From the NCBI GenBank assembly GCA_018287875.1, contig JAGVVL010000001.1:8804001-8868000 (forward strand): a stretch of 64,000 nucleotides of DNA. The letters run 5' to 3'. Source of the DNA: Nigrospora sphaerica. Lineage: Eukaryota; Ascomycota; Sordariomycetes; Amphisphaeriales; Apiosporaceae. Below the pieces are notes generated by a model. That model did not search any database, was not told the DNA's origin, and was given only the letters and a program-made list of their open reading frames with translations. A program made the translations under genes and the position numbers. How positions within the stretch are numbered: the first letter of the stretch is position 1; every line of letters starts with the position of its first letter. Positions 25,101 to 36,259 of this stretch are shown piece after piece.

Positions 25101-26170
25101 CTGGACGGAACAGTCGCGGCCGAAGAGCGACACGTTGTTGCCGTACTGGTCAGCGAGCAGCTGCACCTCCAAGTGGCGGGCGTTGCCGGCCAGCTTCATG
25201 ATGAAAATGGGCGAGCCGGGAATCTCGCTCGCCGCGGCCTTGTACAGGGCCTCGAAGCCCTCCTCGCTCATGGCCTTGCGGATACCCTTGCCGCCACCGC
25301 CCTCCGAGGCCTTGATCATGACGGGGAAGCCGATGGCCTTGGCCTTCTCCAGACCCTCCTGCCACGAGTTGACGCAGCCCTTGAGGTAGACGTCCTCGGC
25401 CACCGTCACGATGCCCGACTTGTCGATCTCGACCTGATCGACGCCGGTGCCGGACCACGGGATACACGGCACTTTGGCGTGCTGCGCGACGATTGTGGAG
25501 GAGATCTTGTCGCCCAGCGAGCGCATGGCGGAGCCGGGGGGTCCGATGAAGACGATCTTCTTCGGTGACGCCGCCAAGGACTCTGGGAGTTTGGGGTTTT
25601 CCGAGGCGTGTCCCCTGCAAGCACCGTGTTAGCTCTCACGATTCTCCGCTGCCGCGACGGCGAACAAAGACTCACCAGCCTGCCCACACGGCGTGAACGT
25701 TCATCCGCTCGGCAATATCTACAATCAACTCCACGTTGGCGTAGTTGTTGTTATTTGTGCCGCCGGGCACCTCCACATAGTGGTCGGCCATTCGGATGTA
25801 GTCAGCGTTGGCCGCTAGATCTTCCGGCGTGGCCATGACTGTGAACTGGATGGCCTTTTCGTCGCCAAACGTCTCGTAGGCCCATTTCCGTACTGAGCGG
25901 ATCTCCTTGACGGCGGCAATACCGTTGTTGGCGATCAGAACCTGGGGAAGCCCGTATTAGCACGCGGCGGGGCAGACGGAACACGTAGGAGGCAGGGCTT
26001 ACGTTGGTAATGACGGTGTGGCCATCGTGCTCGGCGACAAAGTCCTTGACCACGGAAGGGGGGGCGTTGGCCAGTTTGTTGCCACCAATGAAGTGGTCGG
26101 CGATCTGGTGCTTCTCGGCGTACGAGGCGGTGCCGTTGCTCACGGGCACCGTGCCGTTGGTTGCCGCCAT
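19184..26170 (-). CDS. acc1: Acetyl-CoA carboxylase, eukaryotic multidomain form
   Basis: Four exons on the minus strand, 26170-26003, 25941-25676, 25614-20771 and 20721-19184, encode 2271 residues, the usual length for fungal enzymes. Introns are 61, 61, 61 and 49 nt counting 26002-25942, 25675-25615 and 20770-20722 as the three actual introns; the last has GCTAAC. The protein carboxylates acetyl-CoA to malonyl-CoA with ATP and bicarbonate, the committed step of fatty acid synthesis, in the cytosol. Order: biotin carboxylase domain (from about residue 60, with the ATP-grasp GGGGKG loop near 250-255), the biotin carrier with EVMKM and biotinyl Lys at about 729, the long central regulatory region, then carboxyltransferase N and C lobes ([28 protein letters not shown]). 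The start has only Ala-rich cytosolic residues and no mitochondrial presequence. The leader upstream is CT-rich. Identification is secure. Confidence 0.97.
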
Positions 26171-26934
26171 CCTGTCGGTGGGTTGTGCTACGGCGGGCGC
26201 CGGATGTGTAGAGGAAGAGGAGGTGCGGAGGAGGATGCTCAGAGGGTTGACCCGGTGCAATGGTTGCCCGAAGCGAGCGCCCAGCAGGGAGGGAAAGGGA
26301 GCAATGGTGTGGTGGTGATCGTGGGGCGGTATTAAGCGGCAGTCGAATTTAATCGAGTGCACGCGGGAAGGGAACAAGCTGGGACGGAGGCTTGTTCGCG
26401 ACTCTGGCTTTGCAGGAGGAGCACCGGAGGTCGTCTGGTCGTCTTCGGGTGGGAGGCAGGCACGAAGAAGCTATGCCACCTGACGCACGGCGTACGAGGT
26501 AGTCGTGGATCGGCGCGGATTTGGTTGGGGGAGGGGGGATATCTGGCGGGGGACGAAACGGTAAGTCACTGGGCGCGGGAAGTAGAGAGTGAGTAGAGAG
26601 ACAGGGAAGCAAGCAGGCGGTCCCGGGGCCAAAAGCAAGCAGTATTAAGCCAAGCGTGCGTCCTCGTGCCGTCCACGCCCAAGCCAATTGCAAATTTGAT
26701 GGTCCTGCCGGCAAGTCACCAATATTTAGCTGGCACCGGCGTGGACTTGCGCAGTGGCGGGCAGGCGGGCGCTGGCGGAGGCTGACGATTCAGAACCCTT
26801 GTGGGAGCTCCAAACGGAGGGTCCGCAGGCCGCGTCGTCATTGGCCTGGCCTGCGCTCTCCGCAATTCTGTTGAGCGAAAGGGTCCCGCGCCCGCCTTCG
26901 GCAGCAGTACCTGGCTGGCCGCCGACGGCACGTA

Positions 26935-26958
26935 TACCTACCTAGGTACCTAGGTACC
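26935..26958. repeat. TACCTAGGTA palindromic repeat
   Basis: TACC/GGTA steps run without interruption for 24 bases: TACCTACCTAGG followed by TACCTAGGTACC. Related short copies occur at 27846-27857, 35433-35443 and 56484-56496, all in non-coding DNA. Confidence 0.75.
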
Positions 26959-29188
26959 GACGCCGCCCACCGAGAGCGAGTCCAGCCCCTCGGTCACCGA
27001 AACCCCGGGGGGCACGAGGGCGCAACAGGATGGCCGCCGCGCCCCAGGCGGATCGATCTTGGGACAATGGGAGGACGGCCATGGGGAGACAAGCGAAGGG
27101 AGGGAAGGGGAGGGCAGACGATCAAGACTTACACTAAAAAGACACACACACTGGGTGTTTGTTCGAAACGCTGTGGGACAGTGCTGAACCACCGACCTTC
27201 CCGGGTATAAGATGCGAGACAGAGAAGGGAGGGAAGAGGACAGACGAAATCTTGAGAGCCGAGGGGATACGGCGTCTCTAATGTACTTGCTGCTTCTCCC
27301 CGCCGGACCGGAGTGCGGACGGATTCGGATATGGGATGGGAACCGGGGGCGAAAGTGTTGGCGACACCAAACAAGAAACCATCCACCCGAGATGCTTAAA
27401 TTATAACTATGATCGCCGGGACTAAGACGCGGGCCACGGAAGGCCCATTGGCAGCGCGCAGCACACGCCCAACTTTTTTACTGCCTGGCCAGCCTCTCAT
27501 GCGCGCTCCCTCTCTCTGACAGGATAAACCGGCTGCACGCAGTGCGCCAAGCGGTACCCCCTCCTCGCCGCACGCTCTCCAATGCAAGCTTACTGCGCCG
27601 GTTCGTCGCTGAAGCGGCCAAAGGTATGAGAAGCGACAATGCCCCTCCTGGGGCCTGGGGCTTGGCCGCTGCTGATCGGGTATCTTTGTTGACGTACACC
27701 CGGCAAGGTTTGTCTCCCACAGGCCCCTGGCTGGTCCTGGCGCGCAAGCAGCGGCTGGCCTCAGATTCTCCATGGCCTCAATACCTGAAATCCATCCATC
27801 CGGCACGGCAGATACCTGGTGAAGGTAACGGGCGGGTAGGGTCGCAGGTAGGTACCTCATCGCGAGTACGGGGCTATCTTGGCTGCCCCTCCACCCCGCC
27901 CACCTCACCAACAGCCCGCGGTGCCAGGGGGTCCTTTCGCGGGACTTTCCAATCATTGGGCTCCTATATTCCCCCTCCAGCCAATCGACGGCCGCCCCAG
28001 TCCGTTGGGGGGTTTTCCCACTCCACCTCCATCTCAGTTGAGCGGCGGGAAAGTGGGATGAATCCAAGCTGGCCACAGGACGGGCGTCGACGGCCCCCGA
28101 GACCAAGCAAGCCAAAGACGAGTCCGAGGCGCTCAAGGGCTCCGTCCCCCATCGTCGCTTGAGACGCGACAGCCGTTGTCAACTTTGCGCGACGCATCGA
28201 GCAACGACGGCAGACAGCCGGCGAGGCCACGGCGACGTCGTTCACGAAACCCCTGCCCGGGTTCAACCGTCGGCGAGCCAACGGGGGCGGGTGATTTCGA
28301 TCTCGATCACTTCACTTCCGGTGCCTCGGCGTACAGCTTGCTTGGTTACCGATCGACCCTCTTTCGGACTTCCTCCTTCTCGTAAGCATGTCATCCCGGA
28401 GGGGGTCTGCGGCGCGTGGCTGACAGCCCGAACGCATGGGCGTGCATTCATTTTCCGCTTATCGCCGACCTTCCATGCGCTTCTATTGCCAGCAGGGCCT
28501 GTACACCCGTCTGTCTGTCTGCATCTCCTACGTCTGCCCACGCGCCCGCCCTGTCGTGAACCGCGGCGTGCCCTGCGTGCGGCAAGCAGGTCGGACAGCA
28601 GCCAGCCAGCCAGTTAGCCCAATAGACTTCAGGCGCCGGCACCGCGGAACCCAAAAGGAGCAGTAACTCAATCCAGTCTACCGGTCCGAAGGGGCATGGT
28701 CTCAAAAGGGGAATGGTCCATTTCCGAAGGATGCCAAAAAAGGCACGGTCGGAGACCGAGGTGGAAACATCAAACACCACCCATCCGCCTGGTACTCAGC
28801 CTCTACGAGGTAGGTGTACAGGCCCGACGCGGTCGAACGGCTCCCAGGCCCGGGCTGGTCGCGGCAAGGCATGCCAAACAACAACGCCTGGCCCGGCGGG
28901 GGCAACCAAGGCCGTTTCTCGTCGCTGTGCTCGTTGAATTGCTCTGCACAACCCATAATCGTTTCCTTCTGTACGGCCATGCTACTTCCCTTGCCGCACG
29001 AGGGCAATTCCACACGCAGACTCGCCGCTGCCAAACTCAATTGTTGGCTGTTGGGGGTCTATCCACCAGCGGTGGGCAAAAGCCGACCCGACGAACAGAA
29101 CCGCACATGGTAGCCCCCCTGAAGGGTCTTCTTGGCAGTGCAAGCGCGGAACGGAACCTCTTCGGCCCATGAATCGCTGCCCTCTGAA

Positions 29189-29272
29189 GGGGTGGCCAAA
29201 AAAGGCGCCCCAGCTAGGGCACTCCTCGAGCATAGCTCTGGTAGAGCTGCTGGGGCGCTTTTTGGCCACCCC
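29189..29272. repeat. Long inverted repeat (hairpin) with nested hairpin
   Basis: The left arm 29189-29214 begins GGGGTGGCC and ends GCGCCCCAGC. The right arm 29249-29272 is its reverse complement except for two extra bases in the left arm at the A-run. The 34-base loop itself contains a perfect six-base hairpin, AGCTCT (29234-29239) with AGAGCT (29243-29248). A run of ten T follows at about 29291-29300 on the plus strand. It could be a short transposon relic, a structured RNA or a small-RNA precursor. Confidence 0.85.
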
Positions 29273-30523
29273 CTGGCCCTCTTGGGATGGTTTTTTTTTT
29301 AGGTGAATCTCGTTAATTTTCGGTCCCATGCACAGCAGGCAGCGTGGGTTCCCTTGAGATGGGGGTTATGTCAGGGTGGGGGAAATTTGTCGTCGTGCTC
29401 CACCCGCAGATCCCCAACATCTTGTCCGCTCCGCCATCATTTCGGGCTTCACGGCGCCCGCGTGCTATTACCGACGCCTCGACCGATGGACCCAGACGTG
29501 GCTGGCCCGCGTGGACGGACGGGCTGTGCGGGTTCCCCATTTTCCTTGGGGAACCTCCGTCCATTGGGAGATGATGCTCGTGACCGGCGTGTCTCTCATC
29601 GACTGATCCTGCGGTGTAGTGCCCGTCCCAGCCCACCCGCCACCCAGTCATCATGCCAGCGTCTACCTTGATGCTATGGTATTTCGCCCATGCTTGGTCC
29701 GTCTTGGCCCGCTTCCTTTGTCTGTGCACCGAAGAAGTGTGAAGGCCGCCGGGCTCGGCTCCTGGCCGCCGGGCTCGTTGATAGCGATGTGGGTGCGTCT
29801 TGGTTCATCCTAAATTCCACGTGTCGTTGCGGCCACGCTCGCTGGAACGCGCCCACGGCGCAACCCACGATCCACCATACGGTACCATGAACTCCTCACT
29901 CAGTCAGCACGACCCCGTATCACCACGGCCTTCGCCGGCCTAGCATCCCTGCAGTCGCAGCTTTCGGGGCGTGCCCTCGCTCCGCTGCCCAGTCTTCTAG
30001 AATAGGTACCCCGCGACGGCCTGGGCCAATGTTCGGGGGCTCGGTAGCCTTCAAGCGACGGGCTCCATCTCCCAGGCGGGCCCCCTTCGGTTCGTCTTGC
30101 GCGCAGTATGGTCTTGCAGGCGAAGGCCAGCTATCCTTGAAGCCCGGTCGGTGTCTCGGATCCGGCACCAGCCGCCCGCCTGGTGCCGAACGAGCCGCCG
30201 CCGTTGCCAGGCAAAAGTGCTGTGCGTTCATACGGTGGCTGAGGTCGAGGCCGCGGTGACGTCGACACAGCAGCCCTGGTCGTCTCGGCCGGTTTCCGAT
30301 CAGCGGGGAGCAATCTATGCATGGATGATGGACAAGAGAGTCAAGACCGGCCATCGGCTCGTCCCCCAGGACCCCGAGATCTTTTCCCCAGATCCGCAAA
30401 CGCCACGTGCCGCCGTCTCGCCCGGGTTTCTTTGGGTCCTCTGGCTTCCCGCCGGACCTGCAGCCGCTGCGGTCGAGATATGGCGAGCGTAGATCGTATC
30501 CGTTTCTTACCCGTTTGGGAACC

Positions 30524-30539
30524 AAAATCGTACGATTTT
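30524..30539. repeat. 16-bp perfect palindrome
   Basis: AAAATCGTACGATTTT reads the same on both strands. It could be a binding site for a dimeric regulator or chance. Confidence 0.6.
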
Positions 30540-31490
30540 TGAAGCCGGGGTCGTATGCAGGGCTGGCGGGGGGCTTGGCGCTTCCCGGTGCCTTTTTCCA
30601 TAAGTACTCGCATGCTGCAACCCTTCCCGAGGGCCATCCCGGATCTACTCAAACGGGAATCTATTCAGAGGGCCGTTCCGGATGGCCCTGAGCCTTCTTT
30701 TGACGTCCTCGGTTGCCCGTTTCTCTACGTCATGGGCATCGTGCTCTCCGCCCGGGCCCTTCCAGCATCAGGCCTCAGCCACAACATCCCCACCCGGGTC
30801 GGCCAGTGGCGGTGATCAACCTGGCCGAAAGCAGCGCCTAGCGCTTACGAAAGGCAGGAAGGGGACTGCAGGGTCCAGTGTCCTGCTTGCCGCTCCCAGC
30901 AAAAAGGCGTGATGGATACATATAATGGATTGTGACCGGAGACGTGTGATATCCCTCCTTGTACGGAGCACTCCGTAGGCTCTGCCGGGGGCCGGCATCG
31001 GAATCAGCGGGCACGGACGTACACAGGGACTTCTTTACCAGTGTACCGGGTTATGAGATCATGAATGAGCATCGATGCCACTCAGTGCCGAATAACATTC
31101 CGAATGAGGCAAGTTGCGGGAGCTCGCTTGGGTCAATCGTCATGCAGCCCATGCCAGTGCGACTCCGGGAGTTAAGGGATAGAACCAACAGCTAAGGGCC
31201 CACTGTCGACACCCTGTCGACGCCACTTCTAGCCTGTCGTCTGAGCCAAGCGATGTCCAAAGATGCTACCTTGTCTGCGTGTTTGCCTTCCCATTTCCCA
31301 CGGGCTGTTGGTGCCGGCCGGTCAACGAGGTCAAATCGTGTTCCATCGCGCCTGGGGAACACAAGCGGCGGCGGCAAGTACATGTGGACGAGGCCCCTCG
31401 AGCCCTCCCTTTGCGCCGCCGTCTTAGCTTTCCCTTGCTTCACTCGCACTCGACCGTCAACCTGACCAACAGCGACCGAGGCCTTGCGCG

Positions 31491-33206
31491 ATGCACATCC
31501 GGCTCCGAATGGGCCTGGGCTTCGGGGCCCTCTACCTCGCGGCGAGCTCAGCCGTGGAGCTCAACGGCACGTTTCTGGTTCCCTGGTCCACGAACCGCGA
31601 TCCGAAGGCCGTCTACGGCCAAGATGGGCCCTGGCCCGCCATCGAAGTGCCCATTGGCAATGGCGTCCAGCCAATGCTGCCGGATCCCCGGTACATGACG
31701 CTGGTCACGGGAGTAGCGGCTGGGGGCTCCTACGATGCTAGCTCGTCGCGCGACGCCGTTCCCTTCGTCGGTTACACCGCGCGGTCCAGCGATTTCATCC
31801 CGAGTTACTTCTTCAGCGGCTCGTTCGAGGGTCAGGGGGTCTTCGAGGTCCTGGATGTCCCGGTGCGCCCCCCGGCCCCCACGGCAGACGGCCCGACGAC
31901 ATACATCTCCCACAACGCCACCGTCGCGGTGGCCACCTACTGGTCCAAGAACAAGACGCAACCGCCCGAAATAGGCATCCTGGGCCTCGGGAAAAGGAAC
32001 CAGCCCCGCATGTCGGACGGGAAGCCGGCACTGGGCCTCCTCGACGCGATGCGTAGGAACCGCACCATCGCCTCCAACGCGTACAGCCTGCACCTCGGCA
32101 GTGCCGTGCTCGGTCAACGCGGCTCCCTGGTCCTCGGCGGCTACGATCCCAAGCGCATCGCGGGTGACATCGGCCTCTTCGGGACGGCGCCGAACGCATG
32201 GCTCGTGGATGTGCAGCTGGGCGTGGCCGGCCTCGGCGCCTCCCCCTTCGCCGACGCGGGCGACAAGACCGGACCCCACGGCGCCGTCAGCGTCTTCCGG
32301 GGCGACGGGGGCAACGCGCAGGCCGAGACGGCGCGGGCCTCGATGAGCGGGCCCCACGGCTCCGTGTACACGCTACTCGACACCTCCCTGCCCTCCATCT
32401 ACTTGCCGCCGGGCACGTGCGAGGCGGCCGCTCGGCGCCTGCCCGTCCGCTGACATGCCGGCTTCGAGCGGTACCTCTGGGACACGGAGGACCCGCGCTA
32501 CGACCGCCTCCTCGCCTCGCCCGCCTACCTCGCCCTCGTCCTCCACACGGGCGGCGCGCAGGGCACCAACGTCACCGTCAAGGTCCCCTTTGCCCTGCTG
32601 AACCTAACCCTCACGAGGCCCGCGGCCGCCGACGGCGGGTCCGAGTCCTTCGCCTACTTCCCCTGCGAGCCCTTTGGCTCGCCCCACGGCGTCTGGCTGC
32701 TCGGCCGGGCCTCTCTGCAGGCGGCCTTCGTCCTGTACGACCTCGACGCGGGCCTGATGTGGCTGGCGCAGGCCCCGGGGCCGGACATGACCGCGCTCGG
32801 CGACGGCGGCGACGGCGGCGACGGCCCCACGACGGCGTACGGGCCGACGGCGGCCGACGCCGGGCGGCCCCCGCCCGTGCCGTCGAGCCCGGCGCCCCCG
32901 TTCGCGTGGGAGCGCAGCCGGGCGGCCACGTGGACGGCCGTGCCCGTCGCCGCCGCCGTGGCCGTCATCGCCGTCGCCATCGCGGGCGGCGTCCTGCTCT
33001 GGCGCCGCCGCAGCTACGTCGCCGACCGCGAGGGGCTGGCGGACCTCGACGCCGCCGCCGACGGCCGCCACCCCGTCTACTACGAGATGGCGGCCGGCCG
33101 CGCGCGCGCTCGGCGGGCGTCCAAGGGCGTCGGGTCCCCCGCCGAGCTCTCCGGGGTCCCGCGGCCGCAGGAGTTGAACGGCGAGAGTCGGAAGAAGGCG
33201 CGGTGA
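31491..33206 (+). pseudogene. Aspartic-protease-like membrane protein interrupted by one in-frame TGA
   Basis: A single frame of 572 codons runs from ATG 31491 to the TGA at 33204-33206, broken only by TGA at 32451-32453 (codon 321). The first 320 residues have a signal peptide (about 1-20) and a pepsin-like fold signature, including GILGLGKRN and a second-lobe LLDTSLPSIYLPP motif where the second catalytic Asp usually sits. After the stop the frame continues in the same register with family-like sequence (GFERYLWDTEDPRY; VPFALLNLTL; YFPC; GVWLLGR), then a membrane anchor at about 481-505 and a short basic cytosolic tail. The expected first catalytic DTG is not evident, so it may be non-catalytic even if expressed. 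No intron consistent with the frame removes the stop: a GTGCGA..TTCGAG candidate of 52 nt shifts frame. It is either a recent pseudogene, a leaky stop (UGA followed by C), or a base error. Confidence 0.78.
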
Positions 33207-33606
33207 GGGGAAGGGGAAAGGGTGCACGGAGGGCGTTTTAGAGGACTACACATGTCGCAGATACAAAACTTTTTTTTTCTACACATGTACGGGTCGTAAC
33301 TAACAAATTTTGAGTAATTATACGAATTGTTGTTATTTCAACACGCCCCTTTCACCGGCCGTATGAGACCCGACGGCATTGGCTCTGCCACCAGAGTAAT
33401 GTGTGAATGCCATCTTGGCGGCTGGCTTCACCCGACGGGATTGGGCACCGAAGCGAAACATGCACTCACGAAGAAGATGGCTTGCACCGCTCACGGAACC
33501 GTACCTCCCCCGTTCTTCCCCTCCATCCTCGTTTCCCGCTACCCATGTCCCGTGCCGGGCCGGAGACGCGCAATCATATCCCGCCGGCCGCCAGGTCGCC
33601 TGTCCT

Positions 33607-33715
33607 CGCTTACGTCCGCTTACGTCCGCTTACCGTCCGTCTTACGCTTACGGCTTTGCGTCTTTCGCTTACCTGCCGGCTTACTTTCCGCTTGCGGCCC
33701 GTCCCCCGCTTACGG
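33607..33715. repeat. Degenerate CGCTTAC repeat array
   Basis: The word CTTAC recurs many times within about 110 bases, first as near-perfect 10-bp units GTCCGCTTAC and then increasingly diverged. It looks like an old minisatellite. Confidence 0.6.
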
Positions 33716-34793
33716 TCTAATCTGCCGGTTGCTCACTCTTGGTTCCTCGGCCGCCCAGCGGCTCCTTGGCAACGACGGGCCGTGTTCCTCACGGGATGCT
33801 TATAAGGCGCTACTCCCGGGCTCGGTCGCAACTGCCGACAGCCCCCTCTCCCGTCGTCGCAGGGATAGCTGGCAGAGAGCCCCGATACACGGCAAGGTCG
33901 CTCGGGGGTCTATCGTCATTCGCCATCTCTTTCGTGGAGGACGGTAACTCTGGGTTCGCGGGCCAAGCTTTCCCCAAGCCTCTCTTGCCCATGCGGCCTT
34001 GCTGACCACGCGCGGGGGGAAGGGAGGCGATGGCAACACCCCTGAGACGAGGGCGCCACCGGTTCGGCCGATTGTTTTTTTTCTTTCCTTTTACTCGCAA
34101 GCCTCTTTTCACTGCAATCTGAGCCCCTGCGAAGGGTAGAGATACCTGTTCCCAGGTAAGCATGGGCGAGAACCAGTACGGATGATGCCAAGTCAGATTG
34201 TTCCCCACGCAAGGGAGCTGACATGATATCCTTCTGCCCAGGGAAGATGCACCCGCCTGTCCTTTCTCCTGCCATGTTTAGGAAACCCCGCCACCGGGGC
34301 CAGGCTGGGCGCTTCGCTTCTTGCTTCAGCTGCGCCGAAGTACAACCCGCTAAAGCTAGTGGTGGGAAAGGATCTCGTGTTGGCGAGAGCGGGGAGACGG
34401 GAAGCCCGGGAGGTTCAAGTCCCAGCGGAGGGAGGTGCGGATGCTCTCACGTGTAGAATACCGCTGCTCGGCACCACTGTCAGCATTGCAGACCACGATC
34501 CATGGCACGCCGGTAAGCCCGGCCAAAAGTGTATATCGCTCGTGACGGCCGACAAAGCAGCGTCCGCCGTGCCGCAGGAAACCCCGAGCCTCCCCGCCCC
34601 AAGACAGCCAGCCGAGGCATTCACGCGCCAGGAAACGAGGTTCGAGATCGTCACGACGATAGCGGGCGGGCCACTTGCCGATTGCCTCCGGGGTTGGGGA
34701 CTTGTATTGGCATGTGTGTACGGCATCGCGACCCCAGAGCGATTGGGAAGTGCACCGCGCTCTTCATTGCGCATGAGGCTCTGTGGTAGGTAC

Positions 34794-34952
34794 TTTGGCA
34801 CAGCAATTTTAGCCCTTCCCGAGGGTCCAAAGCGATCCCCTCCTCTATTGCCTTGACGTCCTCCCTCTGCGAGGACACGGGGATCTGGGCAGCCCATCAA
34901 CCGCCGGCATCTTGGTCTTGAACCCCCGCTTTTGGCACACCAATTTTAGCCC
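34794..34952 (+). repeat. 22-bp direct repeat pair upstream of tRNA-Asp
   Basis: Copies at 34794-34815 and 34931-34952 start TTTGGCACA and end CAATTTTAGCCC, with a single G/C difference at the tenth base. They are 115 bases apart and lie 83 bases upstream of a tRNA gene. They may mark an old insertion or be regulatory. Confidence 0.7.
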
Positions 34953-35034
34953 CTCTCAAGTCTCCTCTCGCATCCAGCACCCCAGTGTGTTTTGCTTATT
35001 TATGATCAATAGAGAAAAAATAAGCAACAACTAG

Positions 35035-35106
35035 TCTCTGGTAGTATAGTGGTCAGTATGCGAGCTTGTCACGCTCGAGACCGGGGTTCAATTCCCCGCC
35101 AGAGAG
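35035..35106 (+). tRNA. tRNA-Asp (anticodon GTC)
   Basis: The 72-base cloverleaf has the acceptor stem TCTCTGG pairing with CCAGAGA, an A-box-like TAGTATAGTGG, an anticodon arm GCGAGC-TTGTCAC-GCTCG with anticodon GTC, and a B box GGTTCAATTCC. There is no intron. A run of six T at 35119-35124 is a good RNA polymerase III terminator. Confidence 0.97.
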
Positions 35107-36259
35107 ATGTCTTCAATCTTTTTTGACTAAGCGCCCTCCTTCCCCTCCTTCTCATTTCCCGTAACCCCGCCCAGCCCCCCCTTTTCTTCCTTCTTACTTC
35201 TAGGCCCTTCCCGTGCCTTGGCCATTTCGTTTTGGCCTCTTTCCCCTCAATTGACGTCAAAGGGGGCCGTCGGTCGTCGATCGCGACCCAACCCGTCCTC
35301 GTTCTTGGTTCGCGGCTCAGGGCGGCCGAGGCGGGAGAAAAGAAGCGGTCGGGCAAGAGGGGGGCCGTGCACATACCGGGATAAGAGGAGAAACACAAAC
35401 ACATACCAGGAATGCATGTGAATGCGTTTGAATAGGTACCTAGCAGTGCTAGTAACGGTACGTGTGCACACACGACCCTAAGGATTCTTTCCATCCGATC
35501 GGTCCCCCGGTAAAGGAACAGGCTTGGGCAGCAGGTGCAGGGTACGCATCGTTGGGGGCGGGAGATGGGACTGCAGTAGCCGAACGACCGTCGAAACGCC
35601 GGGGCCCCGGGGCTGCTTGATCGATCCTGGCACGTGCCAAACCTTCATCGAGACGGCATTACTTGGCTTCCAGCAAAAGACGGGGAGACGGGCCCCCCAA
35701 ATGCGCGTCACCGTCTCGCATTCCCGCGGGCCCTTCACGTGGCGAAGCAACCGTCACGCCCAGGCATCCGGTATCAAGGCGTGGATGGGGTTTACAAAGA
35801 AAATTGTATTGCCGTTTGGCGGGTATTACTACTGCCCTCTTCGCTCAGCCTCGGGACAAGATGCTGCTTCGAATGTGTGCATATGTACAAGTCCCGAGTC
35901 TATGTAATGCAGTCCTTTCTGCTGGCTCCGAGGCGCCGAAGGTGTGCGGTTTCGAAATGAAGAAAAACCAACCTGCCGCCAACACCAGCGCCGTCAGCCG
36001 ATCCATAAGCGCTGCGAGGCTTCCGCCGCCCGTAAACACCGACCGCCTTCCCCCCCTCTCGCTCCCTCCGAGAGCCGTCTCGGGGGAAGGGGGAGGGCCG
36101 GGCCGCCTGCTCCCTGACGGGCGGTCAGGTGCAGAGCCGATCCAATCCGAAAGGAGAATGGTATACGCCGAACCCGTGACCAAACAAGAAGCATGCCTCA
36201 TAAGCGCCTGACCCTACGGGATGATAGAACAACAAGAAGTCGTGTGCCATGGGGTCCGA
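35107..36259. other. Intergenic region between tRNA and nudE
   Basis: No gene is recognised. A TAGGTACCTAG palindrome lies at 35433-35443. The part nearest 36259 is presumably the 3' untranslated region of nudE. Confidence 0.5.
35119..35124 (+). terminator. RNA polymerase III T-run of tRNA-Asp
   Basis: Six consecutive T residues lie 13 bases after the tRNA 3' end, the standard signal for polymerase III termination. Confidence 0.75.

Larger units (their letters stand above)
26171..31490. other. 5.3-kb intergenic region upstream of acetyl-CoA carboxylase
   Basis: No protein gene is convincing: the longest frame (27396-28136, minus, 246 codons) has no domain, no splice support and an arbitrary composition. 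The region must hold the promoters of the acetyl-CoA carboxylase and protease-like genes, which are transcribed outwards. It contains palindromic TACCTAGGTA runs at 26935-26958, a long hairpin at 29189-29272, a repeated GGCCGCCGGGCTCG at 29742-29777 and a 16-bp perfect palindrome at 30524-30539. An untranslated RNA is possible but not shown. Confidence 0.55.
33207..35034. other. Intergenic region with simple and dispersed repeats
   Basis: No gene is recognised. The stretch 33607-33715 is a degenerate array of CGCTTAC words (GTCCGCTTAC occurs twice in tandem near 33614-33633). A 22-bp direct repeat at 34794-34815 and 34931-34952 differs at one base. The rest gives only short overlapping frames. 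Confidence 0.5.

Noticed and set aside
19076..25568. Long open frames antisense to acetyl-CoA carboxylase (552, 331, 448 and 806 codons on the plus strand)
   Set aside because: They are mirror effects of the strong G/C bias at third positions of the real gene; their composition (Val, Leu, Gly, Asp, His-rich) is artificial and no domain is present.
27396..28136. 246-codon minus-strand frame upstream of acetyl-CoA carboxylase
   Set aside because: No domain, random-looking composition and overlapping frames on both strands.
29189..29272. Hairpin interpreted as a tRNA or tRNA-derived SINE
   Set aside because: The loop resembles a D-arm, but there is no B box, anticodon arm or CCA-proximal stem.
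34340..34440. tRNA-like GGTTCAAGTCCC near 34412
   Set aside because: The bases flanking the T-loop do not form a T stem and no acceptor or anticodon arm fits.
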